Source: CAYRPN01 sp964426135 (GTDB taxonomy: Bacteria; Planctomycetota; Phycisphaerae; Phycisphaerales; Phycisphaeraceae). Taken from it: a stretch of 15,616 bases of DNA. The stretch's first letter is position 1. Each line of letters begins with the position of its first letter. A program made the position numbers and the translations under genes. The stretch lies in contig CAYRPN010000134.1 of assembly GCA_964426135.1 (NCBI GenBank), positions 1 through 15,616 of the forward strand, in the 5' to 3' direction. A model generated the notes under the pieces. The model did not search any database and was not told the origin of the DNA. It worked only from the letters and a program-made list of their open reading frames with translations. Below are positions 7,643-14,670 of this stretch, in pieces.

Positions 7643-8950
7643 TTATTTCGCCGACAGCGGTGCGGTCCGCTGGATTTTCACGAAGCTTACAAGCACAGCC
7701 CCCACGAGGTAACACCCCGCCAGGAAAAGCAGGCACGTGCTCTCCGTGTAGCCATGCGATTTGAGCCAGCCCATGAACGAGTTGCCCAGCCAGCCGGCGA
7801 GGTTGGCGGCCATGTTGATGAAGCCGATGGACACGGCGGCGGCGGAGGCGGTGAGCGTGAGCGTGGGCAGCGACCAGAACGGCGAAGGCCAGAAAAAGGC
7901 CGTGAATCCCGTCAGGCAGAGCCAGGCCATGATGGCAACGAACGGCTGGCCCGTCAGCGCGCTGCCCGCGAGGAAGAGAGCCGTGGCCGCCTGTCCGAAC
8001 ACGCAGTGCCACTTGCGATCGCCGGTGCGGTCGCAGGATTGGCCTGAGATGTAGACGCCCAGCAGTCCGCAGGCGTAGAAGAGTCCGCTGTAGAGAAGCG
8101 CCGCGTGGTCGGTGCCGCCGGAAAGCGTTTTCACCATCGACGGCACCCAGAACGCCAGCGCGTAGCCGCCGGTGTTCGTGGCGAAGATGCCCAGGGCCAG
8201 CAGCCAGACATTCGGCAATCGCAGCGCCTGCCAGACGGTGATCTTGTTCACGCCTTCCTTGGCTTTTGCCTCGGCCTCCAGCGCGGCCTCAAGGTAGTCC
8301 CGCTCCTGCTGCGTGAGCCACTTGGCATGGCGCGGCCGATCCGTCATGTACCAGATCGTGATGAAGCCGAGGATTACCGCCGGAAATCCTTCGAGGATGA
8401 ACATCCACTTCCATCCATGCAGGCCGAACCAGTTCACGTCCAACAGCAGCGACGACACCGGCGCGCCCATGGCCAGGCTGAACGGCACCGCCATGACCAG
8501 GCCCGAGAGCGCCCGCGTGCGGTCCTGGGCGGTGAACCAGTGCGTGAAGTAAACGATGATGCCGGGGAAGAAGCCCGCTTCCGCGACGCCCAGGAAAAAC
8601 CGCACGACGTAGAACTGCGTCGGCGTGGTGACGAAGGCCGTCAGTGACGAAATGATTCCCCACGTGATGAGGATGCGGGCGAACCACTTCCGCGCGCTCC
8701 ATCGTTCCACCAGCAGCGCGCCGGGAATTTCCAAAAGCAGGTAGCCGATGAAGAAAATGCCGATGCCCCAGCCGAACACTTCCTCCGAGAACTCCAGATC
8801 CTTGCCCATGCGCAGCTTGGCGAACCCGACATTCGCGCGGTCGAGATACGCCACGATGTAAATGATGAACACCAGCGGCAGCACCCGCCACGCCACCTTG
8901 CGGCGCAACGCGGGCATGTGGATGGGCGGGTCGACGGAATCGGTGGACAT
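7643..8950 (-). CDS. MFS transporter, anion:cation symporter (ACS) type
   Basis: This 435-residue integral membrane protein has about 12 hydrophobic segments. The start of the first helix (RRKVAWRVLPLVFIIYIVAY, then LDRANVGFA) is the signature of the ACS branch of the major facilitator superfamily, which imports sugar acids, phthalate, tartrate and similar organic anions with protons. An ERWSARKW loop follows the second helix, and a central cytoplasmic loop around 200-230 is rich in charged residues (ERDYLEAALEAEAKAKEG). The start at 8950 has AGGA 8 nt upstream. It is the first gene of the tight cluster; its stop codon is 3 bp before the SDR start. A likely role is uptake of the organic acid degraded by the SDR and E1/E2 enzymes; the exact substrate cannot be told. 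Confidence 0.93.
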   Translation of the reverse strand: MSTDSVDPPIHMPALRRKVAWRVLPLVFIIYIVAYLDRANVGFAKLRMGKDLEFSEEVFGWGIGIFFIGYLLLEIPGALLVERWSARKWFARILITWGIISSLTAFVTTPTQFYVVRFFLGVAEAGFFPGIIVYFTHWFTAQDRTRALSGLVMAVPFSLAMGAPVSSLLLDVNWFGLHGWKWMFILEGFPAVILGFITIWYMTDRPRHAKWLTQQERDYLEAALEAEAKAKEGVNKITVWQALRLPNVWLLALGIFATNTGGYALAFWVPSMVKTLSGGTDHAALLYSGLFYACGLLGVYISGQSCDRTGDRKWHCVFGQAATALFLAGSALTGQPFVAIMAWLCLTGFTAFFWPSPFWSLPTLTLTASAAAVSIGFINMAANLAGWLGNSFMGWLKSHGYTESTCLLFLAGCYLVGAVLVSFVKIQRTAPLSAK

Positions 8951-9022
8951 GGGGTCGATCCTGCTCGTCGGTGAGCAAAAGAAAACAGGCGCGGCTGTAA
9001 CGAACCGGCGATCCGCGTCGAA

Positions 9023-9913
9023 TCACTCACCCAGAGCGCGCACGGTGGTCAGTGACTTGATGACGCTGTGGTCGTCGTATTTCCAGACGACCTTCTTCTC
9101 GCGCGTGACTTCAAAGGCATGCGCGCCCTTGCCTTCCTGCCCGCGCAGGAAGTTGCCGATGAGCAGGTTGCCGTTCTTCAACTGCTGGATGCTGAACACC
9201 CAGGTGATGTTCAGCTCCGGCGCGTCCTTGGCGGCGAACTCCCAGGCGATCTTCTTGTCGGGCGTGACCTCAATCACGCGCTTCTGCGTGCCGCAGGCGA
9301 TCAGCGTGTTGCCGTTGGCCAGACGCTGCGCGTCGCCGGCGTTCTCAACGCCGGTGTATTCCCAGACCACCTTGCCGGCCTTGTCCACTTCGCGCACCGC
9401 GCCTTCGCCTTCGTGGGCGGCGAGGATGTTGCCGTTCTCGAGCTGGTGCAGATTGCGGATCTGCAGGTGATAGTGCTTCTGGCTCGTCGTCAGCGGCGTG
9501 ACGCGCACGACCTCGCCCTTGGGATTCACTTCGACCGCCTGGCACGGCCCCTGTTCGCCCACCAGCGTATTGCCGTTGGACAGCCGCGAGCATCCGAGCA
9601 CCTGCTCGCACTTGCTGACGTAATTCCAAACCTCTTCACCTTTGGCGTTGATCTCGCGCACGCCGGTGGGCTTGCCGCCGTAGCCGTAAAGCACGTGGCC
9701 ATCGGGCAGCGCCTCGAAGATCACGGCAATGCTCAGCGGCTTGTGCTCGCTGACCACCTTGCCGGCCGCGTCAAGCTCCAGCAGGCGGTTGCCGCCGCTG
9801 CCGTACTCGAAGAGCAGCAGGCGGCGCTTGCCCTGTGGTTCGGCGGCACTCGCTAGCAGAGCCGCCCCGATGATTGCGACGAGTAACGCTGCCAGGTGAA
9901 ATAGGCGATTCAT
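9023..9913 (-). CDS. Secreted beta-propeller (PQQ/NHL-like) protein
   Basis: This 296-residue protein has a signal peptide (MNRLFHLAALLVAIIGAALL, cleavage likely after ASA near 24). The rest is a string of about six repeats of the pattern L-x-NGN-T/I-L ... V-x-EV-x-x-x-G-K-VVW-E/N-Y, the hallmark of WD/PQQ-like beta-propellers. Examples are NGNTLVGEQG, NGNILAAHEG, NGNTLIACGT and NGNLLIGNFL. No catalytic residues are evident; such proteins bind ligands or partners outside the cytoplasm. The start at 9913 has GGAG 8 nt upstream and gives a clean signal peptide; the longer in-frame form from 10060 has a non-exportable leader. It lies 72 bp before the transporter in the same direction and may be the first gene of the operon, for instance a periplasmic substrate-handling protein (inference). 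Confidence 0.85.
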   Translation of the reverse strand: MNRLFHLAALLVAIIGAALLASAAEPQGKRRLLLFEYGSGGNRLLELDAAGKVVSEHKPLSIAVIFEALPDGHVLYGYGGKPTGVREINAKGEEVWNYVSKCEQVLGCSRLSNGNTLVGEQGPCQAVEVNPKGEVVRVTPLTTSQKHYHLQIRNLHQLENGNILAAHEGEGAVREVDKAGKVVWEYTGVENAGDAQRLANGNTLIACGTQKRVIEVTPDKKIAWEFAAKDAPELNITWVFSIQQLKNGNLLIGNFLRGQEGKGAHAFEVTREKKVVWKYDDHSVIKSLTTVRALGE

Positions 9914-10239
9914 ATTTGATGCTCCAACGACCATGACGCGTTGCTTTCGCTGTTCTTCGTCTGGACGTGCCAAGGAGAACTGATGTTGATGGGCGGAACA
10001 GGAACCTCGCATCGGGACAGAATACCGCGCCACCGGCACGCGGCGTGAATCTTCCCACATGTGCCACGAAATGTCCCGTCGAGGTCACAATCGAAGATGT
10101 CGCCTCCGCGGGTGAGTTGCATCGTTGCAACTTGTCGTCGTGGATCAATCAACTGATGAACAGGACTCTCGTCCTGGATGAATCGAAGGGCGGAAAGTTC
10201 ATTCAGCGATGAGGTCATGTCACGCAAACTCACCGTCCT
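9914..10239. other. Gene-poor gap, no convincing gene
   Basis: This stretch should hold the promoter of the minus-strand gene row. A 102-codon minus-strand frame (ATG at 10218, stop overlapping the propeller start as ATGA) is open, but it has no strong ribosome site, no recognisable motif and a third-position GC content visibly lower than that of the neighbouring genes. A plus-strand frame at 9967-10212 is equally unsupported. I cannot point to a reliable -35/-10 pair. Confidence 0.5.
9922..9925 (-). promoter_or_regulatory. Shine-Dalgarno setting the beta-propeller start
   Basis: GGAG 8 nt before the ATG at 9913 favours this start over the upstream in-frame ATG at 10060. Confidence 0.55.
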
Positions 10240-10560
10240 TTGGGCCAAGCGCAACAGCTGCGATCCGCGGGGCGTGGGCGATGACGTTCCCGCAGTACGC
10301 GGTAAGCCTGTGGATCGGGCACAGCATCGCCGTGAGCGGCAAGCACTACGCCAACGCCGTGCCGGATGAACTGTTCGACCGTGCCGCCGGCCCCGAGGAC
10401 GACGCGGACGAAGCGGCGCAAAATGCGGCGCAATATGCGGCGCAGCAAGTCGTCGCGAATGGTCGCAACGCTCCGCGTTTGGATGAAGTCGGAAAAGTCG
10501 AGAATCAAGAACCCGCATTCTGCGGCGAGAAACAAGATACTGCGGCATCCTGCGAGATGC
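10240..10560 (+). pseudogene. Tyrosine recombinase (integrase) C-terminal remnant
   Basis: The plus-strand frame carries the C-terminal catalytic end of a phage-type integrase: WAMTFPQYAVSLWIGHS, then a Tyr-nucleophile segment GKHYANAVPDELFDRAA, followed by an Ala/Gln-rich tail (EAAQNAAQYAAQ). The GH of the second histidine box and the nucleophilic Tyr are present, but the N-terminal DNA-binding domain and the first Arg box are missing; an in-frame stop at 10179-10181 bars extension. Full integrases of this group have 350-420 residues, so this is a fragment. The frame stays open into the tRNA-His gene, ending at 10631 with EGIRTPDPRDHNPML, a sequence that is simply antisense tRNA. Boundaries are approximate. 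Location against the 3' end of the tRNA is typical of elements integrated at tRNA genes. Confidence 0.75.
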
Positions 10561-10576
10561 GAGACATGTCTGAAAG

Positions 10577-10651
10577 GGTGAGCGAGGGGATTCGAACCCC
10601 CGACCCTCGGGACCACAACCCGATGCTCTAACCAACTGAGCTACGCTCACC
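10577..10651 (-). tRNA. tRNA-His (anticodon GTG)
   Basis: Reading the minus strand from 10650, GTGAGCG pairs with CGCTCAC to make the acceptor stem. The D arm is GCTC/GAGC, the anticodon stem is TCGGG/CCCGA with loop TTGTGGT (anticodon GTG, decoding His CAC/CAU), and the T arm has the TTCGAAT loop. The base before position 1 is G (10651) and the discriminator is C (10577), the G-1:C73 pair that identifies bacterial tRNA-His to histidyl-tRNA synthetase. The 3' CCA is not encoded. The 3' end abuts the integrase remnant. Confidence 0.97.
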
Positions 10652-10680
10652 ATGGGTCGGCCGCACGGGCCGGTGGCCGC

Positions 10681-10707
10681 GTTATCGGCCGGTCATTTTG
10701 TGTTTAA
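10681..10707 (-). promoter_or_regulatory. Possible tRNA-His promoter
   Basis: On the minus strand, TTAAAC (10702-10707) and GATAAC (10681-10686) are separated by 15 bp, about 30 bp upstream of the tRNA. The spacing is short and the match to the sigma-70 consensus is partial, so this is tentative. Confidence 0.3.
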
Positions 10708-10877
10708 CCGATTCGCCTTTGGTCGATGGGGTGGAAGCCACGACCGCTGGGGAACGCAGAAGATTAGAGCGTGGCAGGGTTGTAGTCAAATGCGGCGACT
10801 TGCGGTTGACCCTCCATTCGACCCCTTGAAGATGCAGGTCGGCTGGGTTGAACCGCGGCCCCTTGGCCAGGTGATTT

Positions 10878-11399
10878 ATGCAAGAAAAAAAACTGAAGCC
10901 TGTATCGGCACAGGGCGTTCGCTGGACACTGCTTCGCGTGCTGGCCTGCCTCGGTCTCCTGGCGTGGGCTGGCGCGGTGGGTTGCGAGTCGACGCCGCTG
11001 AGCACACGTTCGGATGATGATCAGACCCTGACGGAGCCGCCGGGCACGGGGCTGGTGGCCAAGTCGCGCTCGCTGATTCCGGATGTGCCGACGCCGGTGG
11101 GTTTCGTGGTGATTCCCGCCCGCAGCAGCAGCTATGTCACCCCCGACGGGGCCCGCGTGGTGAACCATTCGTACCAGGGCTTGTCCAGCGTGCGCGATGG
11201 CGTGCAGTTCTATCGTCAGCACCTGCCGATCCACGGCTGGCAGCCGATTCGCGAGCGTTCCGATGCGTCGCTGACTCACATGGTTTACGTGAAGGGACGC
11301 GAGGAATTGACCGTCGAGGTGAATCACCCGCGCGTGCTCGACGTGGTCGTTCGCATCCGCGAACGCAACGTCGGGGCGGCGGCGGGGGCGTATCGGTGA
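10878..11399 (+). CDS. Small putative lipoprotein, unknown function
   Basis: This 173-residue protein has a basic N-terminus, a hydrophobic segment at about 17-34 and a lipobox-like AVGC with Cys36, followed by an acidic, Ser/Thr-rich linker. This suggests export and lipid attachment. The folded part (about 65-160) has a PVGF start, a YQG segment, then VQFYRQHLPIHGWQPIRE and a final beta-strand pair (LTHMVYVKG, ELTVEVNHP, VVVRIRE). The pattern of an fYxxxLPxxGW helix followed by strands occurs in several small envelope proteins of unknown role. AGGTG lies 6 nt before the ATG. A rho-independent terminator follows about 100 bp downstream, so it is probably monocistronic. The lipobox is not perfect, so a plain signal peptide or anchor is possible. 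Confidence 0.78.
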   Translation: MQEKKLKPVSAQGVRWTLLRVLACLGLLAWAGAVGCESTPLSTRSDDDQTLTEPPGTGLVAKSRSLIPDVPTPVGFVVIPARSSSYVTPDGARVVNHSYQGLSSVRDGVQFYRQHLPIHGWQPIRERSDASLTHMVYVKGREELTVEVNHPRVLDVVVRIRERNVGAAAGAYR

Positions 11400-11501
11400 G
11401 TTGAATGCGCGTAGCCGCGCCCTTCGAGCGGGCGCTGAACGGGTTCATTCGCGGGTTCTCTTGAGTCGGTCTGCCTCGTCGCTCTTCCGCATTCGGGAGA
11501 T

Positions 11502-11528
11502 GTCTCGCTCCTGCCGCGAGGCTTTTTT
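11502..11528 (+). terminator. Rho-independent terminator after lipoprotein gene
   Basis: A 7-bp stem GTCTCGC/GCGAGGC (one T-G pair) with loop TCCTGCC is followed directly by six T. An additional GC hairpin with arms GCGCCC (11417-11422) and GGGCGC (11430-11435) lies just after the stop codon. Confidence 0.75.
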
Positions 11529-11627
11529 CATTTCATCCTTTGACCGCGCGGGCTTTTCTTGGATAATGGCGTTTCTGTACCTGACCCAAGCTGCGGCCGG
11601 TCTACGCCGCCAACGATCGAGTTGATT

Positions 11628-12506
11628 ATGGATTCCGAACATCGTCACGAACTGGCTGAGAGCGATCTTTTCCACGCTTGGGAGAAGTTCAAGATCTGGT
11701 GGAACAAGCATTCCACCAAGGTGCTGGGCGTGGCGGTGATTGCGGCGGCGCTGATCCTGGCGGTGCGCTTCTTCCGGGCCAAGGCCGCCGCCGAGCGCGA
11801 ACAGGAACAGTGGCTTCTGGCGATGGAGACGGGGCCCGAGGCTTATCGCGAGCTGGCGAACCTGACGAGCAACGACGCGGTGGAAGCTCAGGCGAATCTG
11901 CGCGGCGCGGACCTGATCCTTTCCCAGGTGGCCCGGCCGGCGGAACCCGGTCAGCCGGCGATGTCGCCGGAGAAGCGGAAACTGGAGCTTGAAAAGGCCG
12001 AGGGCATGTGCAAGTCCGTCCTCAGCGGCAGCCGGCATCCGCTTCTGACGATCAACGCCCGCATGCGGCTGGCGTCGATCGCCGAGGCGCGCGGCAACTG
12101 GGAGCAGGCCAAGGTGGAATATCAGGCGGTTCAGAAGGACGCCGCCGGCGCGGGCAGCGAGTACTACCAGAAGCTGGCCGCGGCTTATGAAAAAATGCTG
12201 CCCCGGCTGGCGGTGTCTCCCGTCTTCGCGAAGGAGGAAGTGAAGCCCGATCCGCTGAAGAACGATCCCTTCAAGTTCGACCCGCTGAAGTTCACGCCGG
12301 ATCCGGGCAAGACCGATCCGGAGAAAACAGATCCGACGAAGACCATTCCGTCATTCATCGATCCGCCCAAGTTCGATCCTGCGAAGGATGGCAAGATCGA
12401 TCCCGCCAAGGACGCGAAGATTGAGCCGGCGAAGGATGCCAAGCCCGATCCTGCCAAGCCCGATCCTGCGAAGGTTGATCCGGCCAAGCCGAAAGATGGC
12501 AAGTGA
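11628..12506 (+). CDS. Membrane-anchored helical/TPR-like protein with DPxK tail
   Basis: This 292-residue protein has a short cytoplasmic N-terminus (about 1-30, WEKFKIWWNKHS), one transmembrane helix (about 32-48, VLGVAVIAAALILAVRFF), then an alpha-helical region to about 195. That layout resembles YfgM-like TPR proteins, which attach to the membrane by a single N-terminal helix; no TPR consensus is perfect. The C-terminal 85 residues (205-292) are low-complexity DPxK repeats (DPLK, DPEK, DPTK, DPAK repeated), highly charged and probably disordered. The start at 11628 was chosen because the hydrophobic segment then sits at the usual place and the earlier in-frame ATG at 11559 adds a non-conserved, Pro/Thr-rich stretch; the ribosome site is weak either way. 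Function unknown; a scaffold or envelope role is inference. Confidence 0.8.
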   Translation: MDSEHRHELAESDLFHAWEKFKIWWNKHSTKVLGVAVIAAALILAVRFFRAKAAAEREQEQWLLAMETGPEAYRELANLTSNDAVEAQANLRGADLILSQVARPAEPGQPAMSPEKRKLELEKAEGMCKSVLSGSRHPLLTINARMRLASIAEARGNWEQAKVEYQAVQKDAAGAGSEYYQKLAAAYEKMLPRLAVSPVFAKEEVKPDPLKNDPFKFDPLKFTPDPGKTDPEKTDPTKTIPSFIDPPKFDPAKDGKIDPAKDAKIEPAKDAKPDPAKPDPAKVDPAKPKDGK

Positions 12507-12522
12507 TGTGGCTGGCCGCGCG

Positions 12523-12693
12523 AGCCTGAAAGCTCACTTGCGGGGTGGCCGGGGCAAAAGGCTCCGCGGGTGCCCCGGAACGGTTCACCTTGCGCCAGCG
12601 TTTTACGATTTCCGTCCGGACTGCGGCTACCAGCGCGCCCGATCGGGGCTTCCGCGGACTTCAGCCCCGGCCACCCGCAGAAGCTCTCAGGCT
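12523..12693. repeat. Large imperfect palindromic element
   Basis: The arms at 12523-12555 and 12664-12693 are near-perfect inverted copies (AGCCTGA, AAGCT, TGCGGG, TGGCCGGGGC, with small gaps). Inside lies a second inverted pair, CCGCGGGTGCCCCG and CGGGGCTTCCGCGG, with two mismatches. Together they can form a long nested hairpin of about 170 bp. It begins 17 bp after the stop codon of the DPxK-tail gene, so it could help end its transcript, but no T-run follows. No gene lies inside it. Confidence 0.75.
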
Positions 12694-12730
12694 TGGAACA
12701 GAGGGCGAATGGCGTACCATTTCCACATAC

Positions 12731-12779
12731 TCCCTCCTCACTCCTCACTCCTCCCTCCTCACTCCTTCCTCCTCACTCC
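12731..12779. repeat. Heptanucleotide array before rluD
   Basis: Seven 7-bp units of the form TCACTCC (variants TCCCTCC and TTCCTCC) occupy 49 bp and end 12 bp before the proposed GTG start of rluD. They take up the place where a ribosome binding site would be; the region is a pyrimidine tract on the plus strand. Confidence 0.9.
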
Positions 12780-12791
12780 TTTTCCTCCCCC

Positions 12792-14573
12792 GTGGCCAAG
12801 CCGCACTATTCATCCCGTCGCCAGGCTCGCCGTTTTGAAGGGCTGCCCGCTGCGCCCGTCCCGCAGGAAGCAGAAGACGCGCTGACCGCCGGCGAACTCG
12901 AAGCCGAGGCCGCGCGCCAGGCCGAGGAAGAAGCGGTGAACGAAGACGAGAACAGCGAGCTCTTCGGCGAAGGGGCCGACGAGCGCCGCTTCGTCATCAA
13001 GCGCGATGTCCGCCGACGGATCGACGTGTACCTGCTCGATCGCCTCAAGGGCATCAGCCGCAACCGCATCCAGAAACTAATCGAACTGGGCGGCGTCAAG
13101 GTCAACGGCAAGCAACCGAAGCCCAGTACGCAGGTGCTCGGCGGCGATGTGATCGATGTGATTCTGCCGGCGCCGGCGATCCGCACGATCGAGCCGGAGG
13201 AGATTCCGCTGCACGTGCTTTATGAGGATGAACACTTCATCGTCGTCAACAAGCAGGCGGGCCTGATTGTGCATCCCGCTCGCAGCCACCTGCACGGCAC
13301 GCTGCTCAACGCGCTGGCGTTTCACTTCAAGCAAGCGCGCGAGGCGGCGGGCGGGCAGTTCCAGGCCTACACCACGCGCGGGTTTCGCAAGGGGAAAAAG
13401 GGAAGGGGACAGGGGACAGGAGACAGGGGACAGGGGACAGGGGACAAGGGACAGGCGACGAGCGACGCGCGCGTCAACCCGGTTAGCGGAAGCGCCGCAG
13501 GCGCCTCTTCGGGTCTGGCGATGAACTGGCAGCGCAAGGGCGCGCCACACGCTCCGGTTTCAACGACACAGAACCTAGAACCCAGAATCCAGAACCCAGA
13601 ACCCAGAACTCAGAACGCCTCCGCCGACCCCGACCTCGTCGCCCGTTTCGACGCGCTCGCCGGCGGCTCCGCGGGCTCCAAGGAATACGAAGGCCCGCCC
13701 GTCACCATCGACGGCCTCAGTCAGGTCGGCTCCGGCGAGTGCCGGCCGGGCGTGATCCATCGCCTCGACAAATACACCACCGGCGTCATGGTCGTCGGCA
13801 AGAGCGATGAAGCCCACTGGGCCATCGCCAGCCAGTTTGCCGACCGCACCACGACCAAGGCATACCTCGCGCTGGTGCATGGCAACTTCACCGAGCCTGT
13901 GGGCGTGATCGATCAGCCCATCGGCAAGCATCCGACCATTCGCGAAGCCTTCGCCGTCAGGCCGGAGCCGCAGGGGCGCAATTCGGTCACGGTGTACCGC
14001 GTGCGTGAGCAGTATCAGGGTTACTCGCTGGTGGAACTCGAATTGAAGACGGGTCGCACGCATCAGATTCGCGTGCACATGACGCATCTGGGCTATCCGA
14101 TCGCCGGCGACATCGTGTACGGCGGCGAGCCGATCGGCCATGCGGAACTGGTGAAGCCGCCGATCCCCGCCGGTGCGAGGCGGCACCTGACTTACGCCCG
14201 GGCCCGGGAGGAAGGCGTGCGATTGGAGGAGCGTGCTCTGGAGCGCGCCGACATCCTGCTGACGACGCCGGCTCTGCATGCGGGCCTGCTCAGTTTCACG
14301 CATCCGATCACGCGTCAGCGCGTGCTTTTCACCGCGCCGTTGCACGAGCCGTTCCTCACGATTCTGCGCGAGCTGCGCAAACGCCCCGCCGTCGGCCCGG
14401 TGGCGAAGGACGGCTGGCTGATCGATCTGAAGCAGGCGGTGCCGGTGGAGAAAAAGAGCGCGAATGGAAAGTCGGCGAGCGCAAAGCGAGTGAAGAAGGT
14501 GGCGAAGGGAGCCGTCAGGATCGCTGCGAAAAAGAAGACGCACGGCTCACGCAAAGAGCCGCGCACGAAGTAA
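12792..14573 (+). CDS. rluD: RluA/RluD-family 23S rRNA pseudouridine synthase
   Basis: This enzyme isomerises uridine to pseudouridine in ribosomal RNA. At 593 residues it is much longer than the usual ~320. Order of parts: an acidic N-terminal extension (1-65, Glu/Ala rich); an S4 RNA-binding domain (about 67-125, RIDVYLLDRLKG, SRNRIQKLIELGGVKVNGK); the catalytic domain beginning near 140 (HFIVVNKQAGLIVHPARSH); a low-complexity insert (about 195-275) made of heptamer repeats; the catalytic motif HRLDK with Asp326; KAYLALVHG and GRTHQIRVHMTHLGYPIAGD; and a very basic Lys/Ala C-terminal tail (about 553-593). The motif next to the catalytic Asp reads HRLDKYTTG where Asp-Thr is commoner. The GTG at 12792 was chosen because coding-like sequence starts there; there is no Shine-Dalgarno site, and the frame is also open upstream to 12570. 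RluD versus RluC-type specificity is inferred. Confidence 0.9.
   Translation: MAKPHYSSRRQARRFEGLPAAPVPQEAEDALTAGELEAEAARQAEEEAVNEDENSELFGEGADERRFVIKRDVRRRIDVYLLDRLKGISRNRIQKLIELGGVKVNGKQPKPSTQVLGGDVIDVILPAPAIRTIEPEEIPLHVLYEDEHFIVVNKQAGLIVHPARSHLHGTLLNALAFHFKQAREAAGGQFQAYTTRGFRKGKKGRGQGTGDRGQGTGDKGQATSDARVNPVSGSAAGASSGLAMNWQRKGAPHAPVSTTQNLEPRIQNPEPRTQNASADPDLVARFDALAGGSAGSKEYEGPPVTIDGLSQVGSGECRPGVIHRLDKYTTGVMVVGKSDEAHWAIASQFADRTTTKAYLALVHGNFTEPVGVIDQPIGKHPTIREAFAVRPEPQGRNSVTVYRVREQYQGYSLVELELKTGRTHQIRVHMTHLGYPIAGDIVYGGEPIGHAELVKPPIPAGARRHLTYARAREEGVRLEERALERADILLTTPALHAGLLSFTHPITRQRVLFTAPLHEPFLTILRELRKRPAVGPVAKDGWLIDLKQAVPVEKKSANGKSASAKRVKKVAKGAVRIAAKKKTHGSRKEPRTK
13405..13467 (+). repeat. Heptamer array inside rluD, GGGGACA type
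   Basis: Seven good copies of GGGGACA (two with one substitution) run from 13405 to 13453, with two degenerate copies to 13467. Because seven bases shift the frame each copy, three copies make a 7-residue protein repeat (GQGTGDR, GQGTGDK). Confidence 0.93.
13569..13617 (+). repeat. Heptamer array inside rluD, CAGAACC type
   Basis: Seven units of CAGAACC (variants TAGAACC, CAGAATC, CAGAACT, CAGAACG) fill 49 bp inside the rluD frame and encode an Asn/Pro/Glu/Arg-rich run (QNLEPRIQNPEPRTQN). Confidence 0.92.
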
Positions 14574-14670
14574 GCGGGCTGGCTTGATGTGCCGCTCTGC
14601 AAGCAGAAGTTGAGCGAGGTATCGATCGTCCAGCACGCCGCGCTTCGTCATCCGCATCGCAAAAAGTCCC

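Noticed and set aside
8105..8647. Plus-strand frame antisense to the MFS transporter
   Set aside because: Arg/His/Gln-rich shadow; the minus strand has clear transmembrane helices and the ACS-family start.
9910..10218. Possible 102-codon minus-strand gene overlapping the propeller start as ATGA
   Set aside because: No recognisable family, low third-position GC, no good ribosome site. The ATGA overlap alone is weak evidence.
9910..10653. Minus-strand 247-codon frame starting MVSVAQLVRASG
   Set aside because: Its first part is a translation of the tRNA-His gene, a well-known artefact, and the rest is antisense to the integrase remnant.
10806..10834. Promoter of the lipoprotein gene (TTGACC, 17 bp, AAGATG)
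   Set aside because: The -35 and the spacing are good but the -10 match is poor.
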